Positions 47,925 to 60,000 of a stretch of DNA of 64,000 bases are shown in pieces (the stretch's first letter is position 1; each line of letters begins with the position of its first letter). The stretch comes from Ricinus communis (lineage: Eukaryota; Streptophyta; Magnoliopsida; Malpighiales; Euphorbiaceae). Location of the stretch: assembly GCF_019578655.1 (NCBI RefSeq), contig NC_063259.1:24787277-24851276 (forward strand), in the 5' to 3' direction. Below the pieces are notes generated by a model. It searched no databases and was not told where the DNA came from. It worked only from the letters and a program-made list of their open reading frames with translations. The position numbers and the translations under genes were made by a program.

Positions 47925-50900
47925 CTAAGGCAACTTCTTAAACTTCTGCATTGGCTTTGGCAAAACATGTTGCCCTTCTTGAATTACCAATTCTGCATTG
48001 TTAATAGTCTTTGTCTTTGTAGGTACCAACTTTTGTTTACCTTTCGAACTAGCTACCACCTTCTCTTTTGCCTTTGTAGTTGTTGAAGTTTGGCTACAAA
48101 CTTTCACACTTTGTACATGATTAACTGTAGTTGATCTTTGTTCCTTTGTAGCTGTAGTTGATCTTTGGGTGTCATACCTCTTTCTGGATTGCCTTGCTGC
48201 TTGCTTTGCTTCAGATAACCACTTGGTCCTCACATTCCTTTCCCCTGGCATCTGCATTATGACATTTTATATTTAGAACATGAAAAATATGAAAACACAC
48301 AAAATTAGAAATTCACATCTGACATGTTGAGTACGTACTCTTAAATACATATTACCAGTCTCTGTGGATATATGCAGGCCATATCCTTTTCTAGCCTGCA
48401 GTACAACAACATATAACTCATAGGATTACTAAGTATAATTCACACAGAACTAAGTTATGAACAATACCTGAATTCTTTCTTTGGCAATTATTCTCTTATC
48501 ATATGGTGGTTTGGATTGTGAAGGACCAGCTTCTACATTTTCAACTGTAGTCTGATTTGGTACATTAATATTGGTAACATTACTTATAGGAGCTAGTGGG
48601 CATCTACTTCCTCTTCTGCTTCTCTATTACAAGTAAAAATTCATGAATGAACATACTACTTAATTATGATACGACGGCTCTAACAAAAAAATTATACCTG
48701 ATTGTCCAGAATATCTTTAGATGCAAGTGGATTATCCTTTCTTGGGTACCCTCTTTTATTGTGTCCATATGTATAGCAAATTCTACACTGCATCCTTATT
48801 CTATTTCTACTTAATTTGTTTGGATCCCTTTCTTTTTCATCAACAACTTTCTTTCTATTCACCTTAGGTCTTCCTGGCATCTTTTTGAATGGTGGTGGAT
48901 GCACTGGTGCCTCAGTGATCTCATGCTACATCTTCTGGCCATTTAATAGTTCTAGGGCATACTGATAGGCTTGTAAGTACATGTCCTTCTTGTAGCATTC
49001 ATCAACATAGTCATCCACATTCTGCCTCAACCAATGAGTATTGGAAATTGCATGAATGCAAGGAATTCCAGTCGGTTGCCAAGCTCTGCATGTGTGACTC
49101 CTGTCTGGCAGAGACACCACAAACTGATGATCAAACATTTTCACCTGAAATTTGTCATTCAAAGCTGCCTTTGGTATACAGAATCTAGTTTCCCACTCTA
49201 ACTTCTCAATCTTCTTTCTAATCCTTGGGCACAATTCATCCATACTGTTTTTCACCATGTCATACTTCATTTTAATCCTTTCCATCAAAGCACCCCTAAT
49301 CTCTTCCAACATGTCAATAATATGCAGCAACCTTTGCATATCCATCCATTAAAAGTCTCGGCAATGTTATTGTCAACATTGTCACACTTAGGGAGAGTGG
49401 ATATGTATGCTTTACAGAAGAGTTTTGAATCCCTGGAAACAAATTTATTTTATGCCTCAAGATCAACTTCTCTAAGTTCCTTCAAGTTAGCCAGAAATTG
49501 TGCTTCATATGTACTGTATACAATTTTCCAAAATAGTTGTTTCAGTTCAATTCCATTATGCAATTTCTTCCAATTTGCATAAATGTGTCTTGAACAATTT
49601 CTTATTTCAGCATGTGGGACATACTTTTGTAATAATTTAATAAGGCCCTATAAGCATCAACAAAACAAATTGCATATAAGTAATTTAACTATTAACTGAT
49701 TCAAGTATAAGAAAAAATAAGCAATAAACAAACCTTAGGAAGGTCACTTATGAAGGTCCATCCTATGCCTGTGTCAATGGACAAGTCATTGAAAAATCTG
49801 CTTAGGAAGCATCTCCAGGTGTTTTCATTCTCAGCCAACACCACTGCCCAAGCAATGGGGTACATGTAGTTGTTACCATCACGACCAATTGCACCCCCAA
49901 GTATATTCTTCAGAAATGCACCATCTAGGGATATGACAGGTCTACAACCTTCCATAAAACCCTTCCTTAATCCACTAAAACATATGTATAATCCTTCCAT
50001 ATTGCATTCTAGGTCAAAACATCCTTCTCTATCAACTCTCTTCAATTCATGCACATAGGATCTCAACTTGGCATAATGAGCCACTATTGATCCTCTAAGC
50101 TTCACTAAACCCAGCTTTTTTTCCCTATAACATGAACATTTTGAGACCTTTAGTGCATATTTTATCATCAAATCAGATTCTATTTCAGCTACTGAATAAT
50201 TTAGTTTCTTTCTAAATTCATTTAAAAACTCATCAACCAGCCACTTTGTAGTTGTCATATTATTTCTTTGCACCCTAGCACAGTTATGGTTAGGTCTAAC
50301 AGTCCTAACCATGAATGTCCTCTTATTTGGAACTTTTGAAGCATACACTCTCCAACTGCAGTTTCCTTTACATTGTGCTTCCATCCTATCTTCTTCGGTC
50401 CTTTTCCACCACACATCAATACCCATTTGCAATAGCATAATTTTGTACTGCTCATCTAAATTGTTCTGCATTTATGAATTTCATTCCTGCTACAAACTTT
50501 AACTCTTGATGATTATACTTAGGATTGTAAATTATTTTTTTCTCCCTCTTTTTTTCTAAAACCACAGTCATTCTCATCACTTGAAATAAGAGTATCAACC
50601 TCGGCATCACTGTCAGGATACTCAGAATGGCACTCACTACTATCACTCAAATTGCCATCCACTCTAATATTGGTACTAGCCCCCACAAACCTAGTGTCAT
50701 ATCTCCCTTGGTCCCTATCCAATCCTAAACCCAATCCATTGTCAACTACAGTCTTGCTAAAGTCCTTCAGATTCTGTTTTACAGTCACATATTTCTCATC
50801 CATATATGAGTCAAAAACATCAGAAGATAGGCTATCCTCATCATCACATTCATCATTTTCAGGGGTATAATCTTCATCCTCGCTAGATCCAATATAGTCA

Positions 50901-51666
50901 TCAATATTGTTCACACATTCAGGTTCTACTTGATTTTCCCTTTTATTTACAATACTTTTAGGTTCAGTTTCATTTTGATTTGTATTTTCAAATTCAACTA
51001 CAGTCAAATGGTTCATCTGTATTGTCATTATGATGTTGATTCTCATTTTCAGTTATAGTTTGCCCAAAGTTTGGAGTAATTGTTACAGCTTCAGCATAAA
51101 CTTTTAAAAAGCCATACTCTAAACCTTCTGCAAATATCTTTTTGTATTCTTCCTTAGTTTTAACAAAAACTAAGCCTAGTTCCTTTCCTATAGGGTTCCA
51201 TCTCCTAGGGGGTTCATTGGCAACACTTAAGAAATGTGTTTATCCTAATGTTTTCACTATCTCCTTAATATCATCCATAGTGAAACTAGAAATGCCACTA
51301 AGATTTACAGAACACCCACCAACATAATTGAATATAGGATTACTAATTAATGCACCACCATGATGAAATTCAATAGGAATACTGCAGAAATATACACACA
51401 ACAATTATATTAGTAATGCAGCAATACAAATGCCACTTTCTAGTAATAACAAATACAAATGCATGTAGTAATAACAAATGCAAATGCATGTAGTAATAAA
51501 AAATGCAAATGCAAATGCAAGTGCTCAAAGGTTGTAGTAATAATAAATGCATTTTTCGTACAATGTTATACTCACGGCAATAAGATTCCACATCACTTGC
51601 ATTGCTTTATCCATTCAATGTATTAACAAATACATACCTTCGTTGTCTTTTTCTGGAAGGAGCCAT
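47925..51666 (-). pseudogene. mudrA-type MULE transposase relic
   Basis: Order on the minus strand: short first exon 51666-51638 (MAPSRKRQR), intron with ATGCAA-type repeats, then 51381 onward a PB1-like N-terminus (FHHGG, YVGG), an acidic region, the MULE DNA-binding region (NCSWRVYA; PNHNC), the transposase core (RPVISLDGAFLK, NENTWRCFL) with an intron at 49734-49648, then a SWIM zinc finger (CRAWQPTGIPCIH) and a zinc knuckle CRICYTYGHNKRGYP whose last Cys is Tyr, and a basic tail ending at 47925. Lesions include a stop at about 51240, frame changes near 51010 and 50480-50380, stops near 50440, a TAA-type stop at about 49457 and a frame change near 49350. Not functional. Confidence 0.9.
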
Positions 51667-51789
51667 CTTGCGGGGGACCACAGGCATGAGCTTCAACAAA
51701 ATTGGACCAGAGAAGAAGGGACAAAGATAATAGAGCGAATTCGGCGAAATGAGAGAACTTAAGCTATATGTGTGGACGAAACGAGATTG

Positions 51790-52066
51790 AAATTAGAAGC
51801 CCTAGAATACTGAATTGGGGATTTCGCTGGAGAAAATATTGGGGGAAAAGAATTGGAGAAATATTAGGACGAAACGGTGGTCCTTCATTATGCTCACCCA
51901 CGTAGACAAACATGTGGACGCCATGTCATTACTGGCACACGCCAAAACACGATTGAGTAGGAATGATACAAGACGCAAACATGGTGGACCAAATTGATAC
52001 GTTTTAAAGGTGAGGGTAGATTCGCGAAAATGGTTAAAAGTTGGAGTATCTATGATAGTTTTCCCT
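51790..52066. repeat. MULE right terminal inverted repeat
   Basis: Inverted partner of 46643-46925, ending next to the 9-bp duplication at 52067. The first few outer bases (GGGAAAAC on the reverse strand) align with GGAAAAAC on the left with one gap. Confidence 0.88.
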
Positions 52067-52075
52067 TTTTTTCAA
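52067..52075. repeat. MULE target-site duplication, right copy
   Basis: TTTTTTCAA, identical to 46634-46642. Confidence 0.82.
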
Positions 52076-55000
52076 ATATATTTTGTAAAATTGAAAATAA
52101 AAATGAAAATGTAATCCTGCTTAATGCTTTCCTTTTCATTTAAAAAAATAAATGAAAAGATAATTTGGCTCAATACAGTCTCGTATAGGCTATAGGAGTT
52201 TTTTCCCCCAAAAAAAGTCTTTATTTCTTTAAAAATTTCTCATTAAAATCATTAATCCTTTTTAAAGAGTTTATCAAGGCAACAGTATACACATTTATTT
52301 TTGAAATTTAGATAGAAAGCAAACTTACTTATTATATAAAAGTTTTTATTCTTTTTTAAATTGAAAAGCATTTTTGGTTAATATTTTTCAATTTTATATT
52401 TTTCTCCTATAATTTTCAGCTTCCAATTCATGTTAGAGGCTACATATATAGTATAAATTTTAAAATAGTAAGTACCATACAATATATATATATATATATA
52501 TATCCTAACTCCCAGGTTCAGTAACACACTTTCCTCTTGCGGAGCATTGCGGCATCTCTTTCTAGACTCTTATGGAATAGAAAGATTTTGTTGTCCTTAT
52601 TATCTCGAACAGCAGATATGAGTTTTCTATTATATAATTTTTTTTTCACGGAAGCAAGCCTAGAGTAGCAGCCTATTACGTTTTTCAGGCCCCTTAACTT
52701 TATATTCTATTAGTATATATATATATATAATTTTTTTTATTTACATTTGGTATGTTTTTATTCATACAGATTAAAATACATTCATTATTTTTAAATAACG
52801 GAATATGTGTCAATCATTTAATATTGAAATATAAATTATTTTATATATATTTACAATTTTTGCACGTGATGTATATAAAAATATAATATATATGATGAAT
52901 TATGTAATTGTTTTGTTATAGGAGTTGTATAAATATGAAAAGGCTTCATTAATTTGCGAGTCCTCGCATCACATGCATTTGTGAGGAAATAAATGATTGT
53001 GCGGTTGCTATTACTATATACATTATTCCTTTTTTTTTTTTTTCCTGTGTATATTGAAATCAGAATAATAATATAAAGTTGGATTTCAATCAATTAGAAA
53101 CTCCAAATCCATTGATTTAATCAACCTTCATTTTCACGGATGTGGGCCTTTTTCTTCATGTTGTTTTCTGGGTTTCATCCATCTTCCTAGTAGATGTGAT
53201 AGATATCCTTTTTTTTTTATATATATTTAATTTGCAAAAGTAAAAACAAATTATTGTATATTTTAAGAACTCACATAATTCAGTCCGAGTGATGGGCTGC
53301 TTTTGATTTCATGATTAGACCTTGATGATCATCTTAAACATTTAATTACAATTCCTAAATACAAATATATTTTTATTGATGCACTGATAGTTTGATGCTA
53401 TCATCATTACTCATTAAATAAATATTATCTTAATAATTAACTTTTTTATATTTATTGAATGATGATAGAATCTATTATGGATGATCGAAATATTTAATAA
53501 AATATATGATTAGATAAAATTTGAATCAATTGAAAAAGTATATAGTTTTTAACCTTTATTTGAAACACATGTAATAGACATAAGTAATAAAGACAAAAAT
53601 TCAAACAGCCTACTTAAAATATTCTTATGACAAATTAAAAAAATTAACTAATTTAATTAATTAAAATTTTTGATTAATCAATTTCTTATAAAGACGAAAA
53701 TTGACGTAGTGCAAATGAGAGAACTCCAATATGAGGATTAAATTAAATGATTTTAGACATAATATTAACCAATTTTAATTCATTATACTTTCTACAAAAT
53801 TAAACCAAATTGGTAAAATCTACAAACCGAACCGAACGGTTCGATTTTACAAAATTTTTGGTGAACTCTGGACAAGCCGAAATCAACCGAGTACCTGAAC
53901 CCAACGTGAATTAATTTGGGTTACAGCAAATACGATCTCTGTCCTGATGGCTTCATTTTCAACCGTACAGGTTGGCAGTGGATCCCACTGCTTTTTTTTA
54001 ATATTTTTTTTCTCTTATGATCTCCACCGCTGATCATTCACCATGTTTTCTTTCTTCTTTTATTTGATTGCAGTGTTTAAAGGTAGCCGCATTTGAACTG
54101 CTGTATTAATGTAATTAATTACTGATTAGTCTTCTAATTTAATAGTAATCTTTTTATGTTGTGCTGTGGACATGTAACGTGACTTTCTCCGACAAGTCTC
54201 ATAGGTCATCTGTTTATGTATTTTTAAAATCCATCTTATTTTGACCCATGTCTCAAAAAAATAAAAATAAAAATCATTCCTTAAAATTCCTTTTGCTCTT
54301 AAAGAAACATATTCAATTATTTAAATTATATTCTTAATTATTTATTAATATTTTCAATACATTTTTTATATATGTCAATTTTTTTATTTTAAAAAATCAT
54401 AATATAAAAATTACATTCGATATACTTTTTATTTTTTAAATATAAAATAAAAAATCAATTTTGAACAAACTTCACTCTCTATTTTATATTTAAATACACT
54501 ATAAATTTCTATATACTTGATTTAATTGATTTTTATTTTCTTTTGTATTGATAAAATTAAAAAAATAAAAATAAATTAAAATTGTTAATATCTATGAAAA
54601 AAAAGCAAGATCAAAAATAAAATATAAAAATTTGGATAAATAAGAGATGTCAACAACACATGTTCTATTAATTCTCTCTTATCAAAAAATAATAAAAATT
54701 AAAATTAAAATTAAAATCTGTGAGATTTAATTAACCGGATAAATTGATAAATATTCCAAAATCAAAATCAAAATCTTCTACTTTTTACACCACTTGCGAT
54801 ATTCAATAACCCTACACCACTTCTTACCATGTTTCAGATACTATATTTGGATTATTTTTCAGAGTTATGCGATGACATTGATGATATTTAGGTTTGTTGA
54901 TAATTTGGGATTGCTAAAATTGAAAGGTTAAATGAAATATACTAGAACATACCTCAACAGATGATTGAAAATTATATATGCTTCATTGAAAGGAAACAGT

Positions 55001-56500
55001 CTTTTAGTAGGCATTTACATAACAGAAAGTCAAAAATGATTCAAAGGCTAACTATATCCCTACAAACTAGGGATTTTATTTGAAATAGCAAACTATCTTC
55101 ATTGACATGAAACGAACTGTTAAGAAAGAGTCTTAACAAAAATTATATTACAAATTGGAATTTGAATGAGTTGTAAGAAAAAAATTAAAATATATTTTTA
55201 TGCTGAGTTAAAGATGTCTGATTTGGTAGTTAATTCTTTATTTTCTTTAAATACTATTGCAAAAGAGAATTAAGGTCTGAACAAACAAAAAGATTATACA
55301 AAGAACATGCATGCTAGTTAAAACCAGTAATCCAAATATCTTAAACTCGTCTTGCAAAATGCATATGGGTGGCGAATCTCCGAAAACAAAAAAGAGGCCA
55401 AAAGACTAAAAAGAAAGAACAAAATAAAATTAAGATTTGTGCATAATCATACTTTAATCAAAAGTTGTGTGCTTTTATTTGAATTTGGTATTTTATCCCC
55501 CCTTTCACAGATTCAGCAGAGCAGAGCTTTGCTGCACTTAAACTTTAAATGGATTAGTACTTATGTTGAAATTACTTGGAGCTAACCTATCTATAACAAT
55601 GCTATTAAGTGATTCTTTTGTTTAGATTAATCTATAATACTCTCTTTTTTTATGTGTTAAGATAAAAAGATTTATAAGAAAATAGAGTTACAAATTAAAT
55701 AGCTGAGAACTACAATGATAAAAAAATAATATTATAATTTATAGACTTTACATGTGCGAGTATTAAGGATGAAAATAATAATAATAGCATGTATTTAGCA
55801 AGATAATTAAATAATGTAAAAAAAATAAAAATATAACGACATTTCAATTTTAATAAATTCATTTTCATAAAATTTTGCAAATTCTTTAATAAGAAATACC
55901 TTTTTTTGTTTTTGTTTTTGTGCATGGATCAATTTCACTGTATGATAAGATTAAATGCGTAATTACAGGCCTAACACAACCCAACTCTCAATATAATTAA
56001 CCTAATTCAGTACATACAATTTGTTTTAACCACGGTAAAAGTTGCTCACCGGAGATGACAGTGGGAATCACCCACATCTCTGTAAAGAGCTGGCAGTTTT
56101 TGATTGTTGGACCATTAATTTGAACTTTAGCCCATACTAATCAAGGTCCTGCCCTAATCAACTTCCAAATTAAAGGCATCAAAAGAAAAAAGAGGAGGAG
56201 TAGGACTCCCAAAGATCCATAAATTACTACTCTAAAGACCACTATACCATTAGATTAAACTTCATCTCTCTCACATTTTTTTTTTATCTATTTTAACTAT
56301 CAATTTCTATTTAATACACTTATTTTATATGTTTAATTAATTCTATTCAATTTTTTTATAGTATAAATGAATAAAAATTTACGAATATAAAAAAGGTCAG
56401 AAACATAATTAAAAAATAAAAACTAAAAATTGAGAAATATCATAAAGTAAAATATCAACTAAGAAGTTTAGATTAATAAAAAGTAGAGGTGGAATTATAT
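52076..56500. other. Long AT-rich intergenic region
   Basis: Over 4 kb with no convincing open frame, terminal repeat or structural RNA. AT dinucleotide runs lie at about 52482-52503 and 52714-52729. Scattered A/T homopolymers make the small open frames here uninformative. It could hide decayed elements that a repeat library would detect. Confidence 0.5.
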
Positions 56501-56539
56501 ACCCGGCCATATGGTAAAAGCCACGAGTGCATGTGCCAT

Positions 56540-56750
56540 CACACATGATGTGTCTCACTTATGATGTGGCATATTCTAAGCTGGGTAATACATGACGTGG
56601 CTCCCGTCAAATTGCAAATTCTTGACGTGGCACGATGGCAAATGCCACATGTACATCTATCTAATCATGATTTGGCGTGTACCATGTTGATATAGATGGT
56701 CACATGCTACGTTCCACGTTTACATGTAAATACGTGACACGTGCCATGTG
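56540..56750 (+). promoter_or_regulatory. Cluster of bZIP/bHLH-type ACGT motifs upstream of DExH14
   Basis: TGACGTGGC occurs at 56593-56601 and again at 56623-56631, and CACGTG (G-box) at 56738-56743 inside GACACGTGCC. Related ATGTGGCAT, CCACGTTT and TACGTGAC strings lie between them. TGACGTGGC is a bZIP-type core and resembles ABRE and ER-stress elements. The cluster is 280-480 bp before the start codon, so it may regulate the helicase gene; it could also be part of an unrecognised repeat. Confidence 0.5.
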
Positions 56751-56882
56751 TCTAAGGTCCTCAACGGTATACAACAAGATTAACAAGGCCCAAAGCCCAA
56801 TGCTATTAAAATGCCCAGTAGGACCCCAAGCCCACAAGAGTCCATTCCTTTTCTTTCTCTCCACGCAGGAAAAAACTCGAGA

Positions 56883-56889
56883 TATAAAA
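56883..56889 (+). promoter_or_regulatory. TATA box of DExH14
   Basis: TATAAAA followed about 30 bp later by a CT-rich stretch (TTCTCTTCTACACTGTCTC) typical of plant transcription starts, leaving a leader of roughly 105 bp before the ATG at 57022. Confidence 0.6.
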
Positions 56890-57021
56890 ACCAGACCTGC
56901 AAAATTTCTCCATTCTCTTCTACACTGTCTCTTCGCTCACCCTGCACTAGTTTTTTTCCTCCTTAACTCTGTCAGTACAATCAAACTCTCATTTGCCAGT
57001 GTTTCGTGATCCTTTCAAAAA

Positions 57022-60000
57022 ATGCTTATGCAGCTGCCTCGCTTAACGAACTCTCTGAGAGAGCCATTCGATATCGACCAAGCCTATCTCCAGCGCAAGA
57101 TCATCCTCCAGAACTACCACCTCAAGCCTCGCAAGTAATCATCATTACTAGAAACCGAATTCTTCCTTTAGAATTTTCTTTTTTAATTATATCGGTGTTT
57201 GTACTTGTAGTTGGAGTTCTCAATTAATTGCGAAACCAAGACACTATATGACCAATAACATATTTGAGTTATCTAATTTTGAGTTTGATTTTATTTTTTT
57301 AAAATTTTTAGCTTATTTTTTCGATGATGTAGTAATGCAAATTCACTTAACGAATCGGAGCTCGCAAGGAAGATAGTTGATCGATGGGAAGAAGGTACTA
57401 TACTATGTAATAATGCATGATAATGAATCAATTCAATATATAATGATTTTACTAAAATCAACTGGAACTTGTAAAACAGCCTCAACAGAAGTGAGACAAG
57501 CTTACAAGCAGTTTATAGGGGCAGTAGTGGAGTTAGTTGATGGAGAAGTGCCTTCTGAGGAGTTCCGTGAGGTGGCGCTCACTGCTTATCGCCTTTTCGC
57601 GGGACCAGGCCCGGGAGAGGAGGATATTGTTCGTTCCAATTTTCTCAATAACAAGTAACATTCTAACCCTAAAGAAACAAATAGAAACAGATTAATTTAG
57701 ATATTACTGAGACGAAGTGAAAGTTGCCATAGCATCTATAATTATTCCAGCAACTAGTTCTTCACTGAGTTCTTGTGCTTATTATTAGATTTGGTAAAAC
57801 CAAATATTATGTATTTTTAGTCTTTTGTAATCTTCTCTAATTCTAACGTCACTTGAATTTCAAGTTGAAAAATATACACGTTTTTTAGTATAGGATTTTT
57901 ATTCTCTTGTAATCTTTTATGATTTTGGCAAGTAATGTTAACATGCAGATCAGAATTGCAGAAAATTATTGGTCATGCATTTTCAGATGCTAAACTCCAA
58001 AAAGTTGCCACCCTAGCTCAGAGGCTTTACAATTTGCAACCAACCAACTCTGGGGCTGCACTTGTTCCAGAGAGCCATGTAAATGGGACTGGCGATGATA
58101 TAGAGTTTGGTGCGGACCTTGTTTTCCAAGCTCCAGCTAGGTTTCTAGTGGATATTACTTTGGAGGATGGGGAATTGTTGGGTGATGAAACTGCTGGACC
58201 TTCTTCATTTCGGGAAGGATGGTATGATAATAGTGACTATGACCGTAATCATTTTGTTGCTAAGGGTGGGACATTTGATTTAAGTTGGTTGAAAGATGCA
58301 TGTGATCATATAGTTAGAGAAAGTACTTCGCAGCTTTCCCGAGATGATCTAGCAATGGCTATATGCCGCGTACTTGATTCAGATAAGCCTGGTGAGGAGG
58401 TACTGGTTAATACTTAATATGGTCTAAATTTCTTAACATTGAGCATGCCTTTCATCACAACCAAGCTCTTAATGCTTTTTCGTTCTTTCTGTCTGCTAGA
58501 TAGCTAGTGAGTTGTTGGATCTTGTTGGGGATAGTGCATTTGACACTGTTCAAGATCTTATATCGGTGAGAATATTAACTAGTGTTTTAGTTACTTTTAA
58601 CTACCTGATGTTATTTGTGAACTATAATTCTAATATATGTTTTGGTAATGTTACTTTGAGGAATCATGACTTTACTTTTTCAGTAGGGTACGCAAAGTTG
58701 AATTTATCGTTTTTGTTCTAAATTCATTTTGGATAACTTCCTCAGAACTTCAATGGGGATGATCTCATCTTTTAGAATGACAAAAGGTTATTATCACTTA
58801 GCTAGGGAGGAGCGCTGACTGAAATGTTGTAACTTCTGGATTGAATACTAGATGCATCTAAAGTCCAAACTTGAAACAATGTTTTTCCTTAAAATTTCAT
58901 TTTAGTTTCTCTTTCTTTCTCATATAGACACGTGCATCAAGCAAATAAACAAATTGCTTACTATTGAATGTATTAGAATTCAAATTAGAAAAAAAATATT
59001 TTAGGTGCTATGATTGAGCTTTCCCTTTTCTTTTCCAGCATCGCAGTGAACTTGTTGATGCTATCCATCGTGGTTTAGCCATACTGAAATCAGACAAAAT
59101 GGCTTCAAGCACCCAATCACGTATGCCAAGTTATGGCACCCAGGTATCATCAATATAGTTTGTTCACATGCTTGTATGTAATTAAATTCTAGTCATTTGA
59201 AAGCTAAATTTCACCAAGTCACATTCGGTCTCTGTTTCAGGTTACTGTCCAAACAGAATCTGAAAAGCAAATTGATAAACTTCGTCGTAAGGAGGAAAAG
59301 CGACATAGACGTGGAACAGAACACATAGCTGAGAATGATGCATTAGCTGCAAGATTTTCTTCTTTACTTCAAGCAAGTGAGAGGAAAAAACCAATTGATG
59401 ATCTAATTGGGTCTGGCTCAGGGCCCCAGTCATTGTCAGTAACTGCTCTTCCTCAAGGTACTACCAGGAAACATCACAAGGGCTATGAGGAAGTTATTAT
59501 CCCTTCAACACCAACTGCACAACTGAAACCTGGAGAGAAGCTGGTAATTTGTCATGCTGCAGCATTGATATTATCTTTGTACGAAATTCCAGTTCTTTTG
59601 TTGATTTTTTCAACTGGTAGACATGATTTGGTGCTAAGTGATAAAATTTTTAGCTGGAAAAACAGAATAGCTGTTAGTTGCCTTTACTTTTTTTGTACTG
59701 CATCTGTAAGACCATCCGTTAACTGATTGTTAAAATTTCTGGAGAAAATTGCATTTGATCTGAAAAATTAGTTTATTTGCATGGAGGAAGAGACAGTTTA
59801 TACCTCTTATGATCTATCCCATTGATTAAATTTTCATCTGGTAAGAGACAGTTTATAACCCATCTCCTCCATCTTTTGGTGAAAATTCAGATACGAGACA
59901 ACAAAGTTTGATTTAGTTGCTTAACATGTGTTCTTGTTTTGGGTTTTAAGAATGTCCACTTGTTAATTACAAAGGGTAAACTGCATGAAGGTTTGAGGTA

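Larger units (their letters stand above)
46643..52066 (-). mobile_element. Mutator-like element (MULE) with long inverted ends
   Basis: A 5,424-bp element with inverted ends of about 280 bp, a 9-bp target duplication and a decayed mudrA transposase gene on the minus strand. The ends differ by many substitutions and a few indels, and the transposase has several stops, so this is an old, immobile copy. It sits about 720 bp upstream of PDCB. Confidence 0.92.

Noticed and set aside
52076..56500. Search for tRNA, rRNA or snRNA genes in the AT-rich spacer
   Set aside because: No recognisable A/B boxes with a cloverleaf or conserved RNA core was found by eye.
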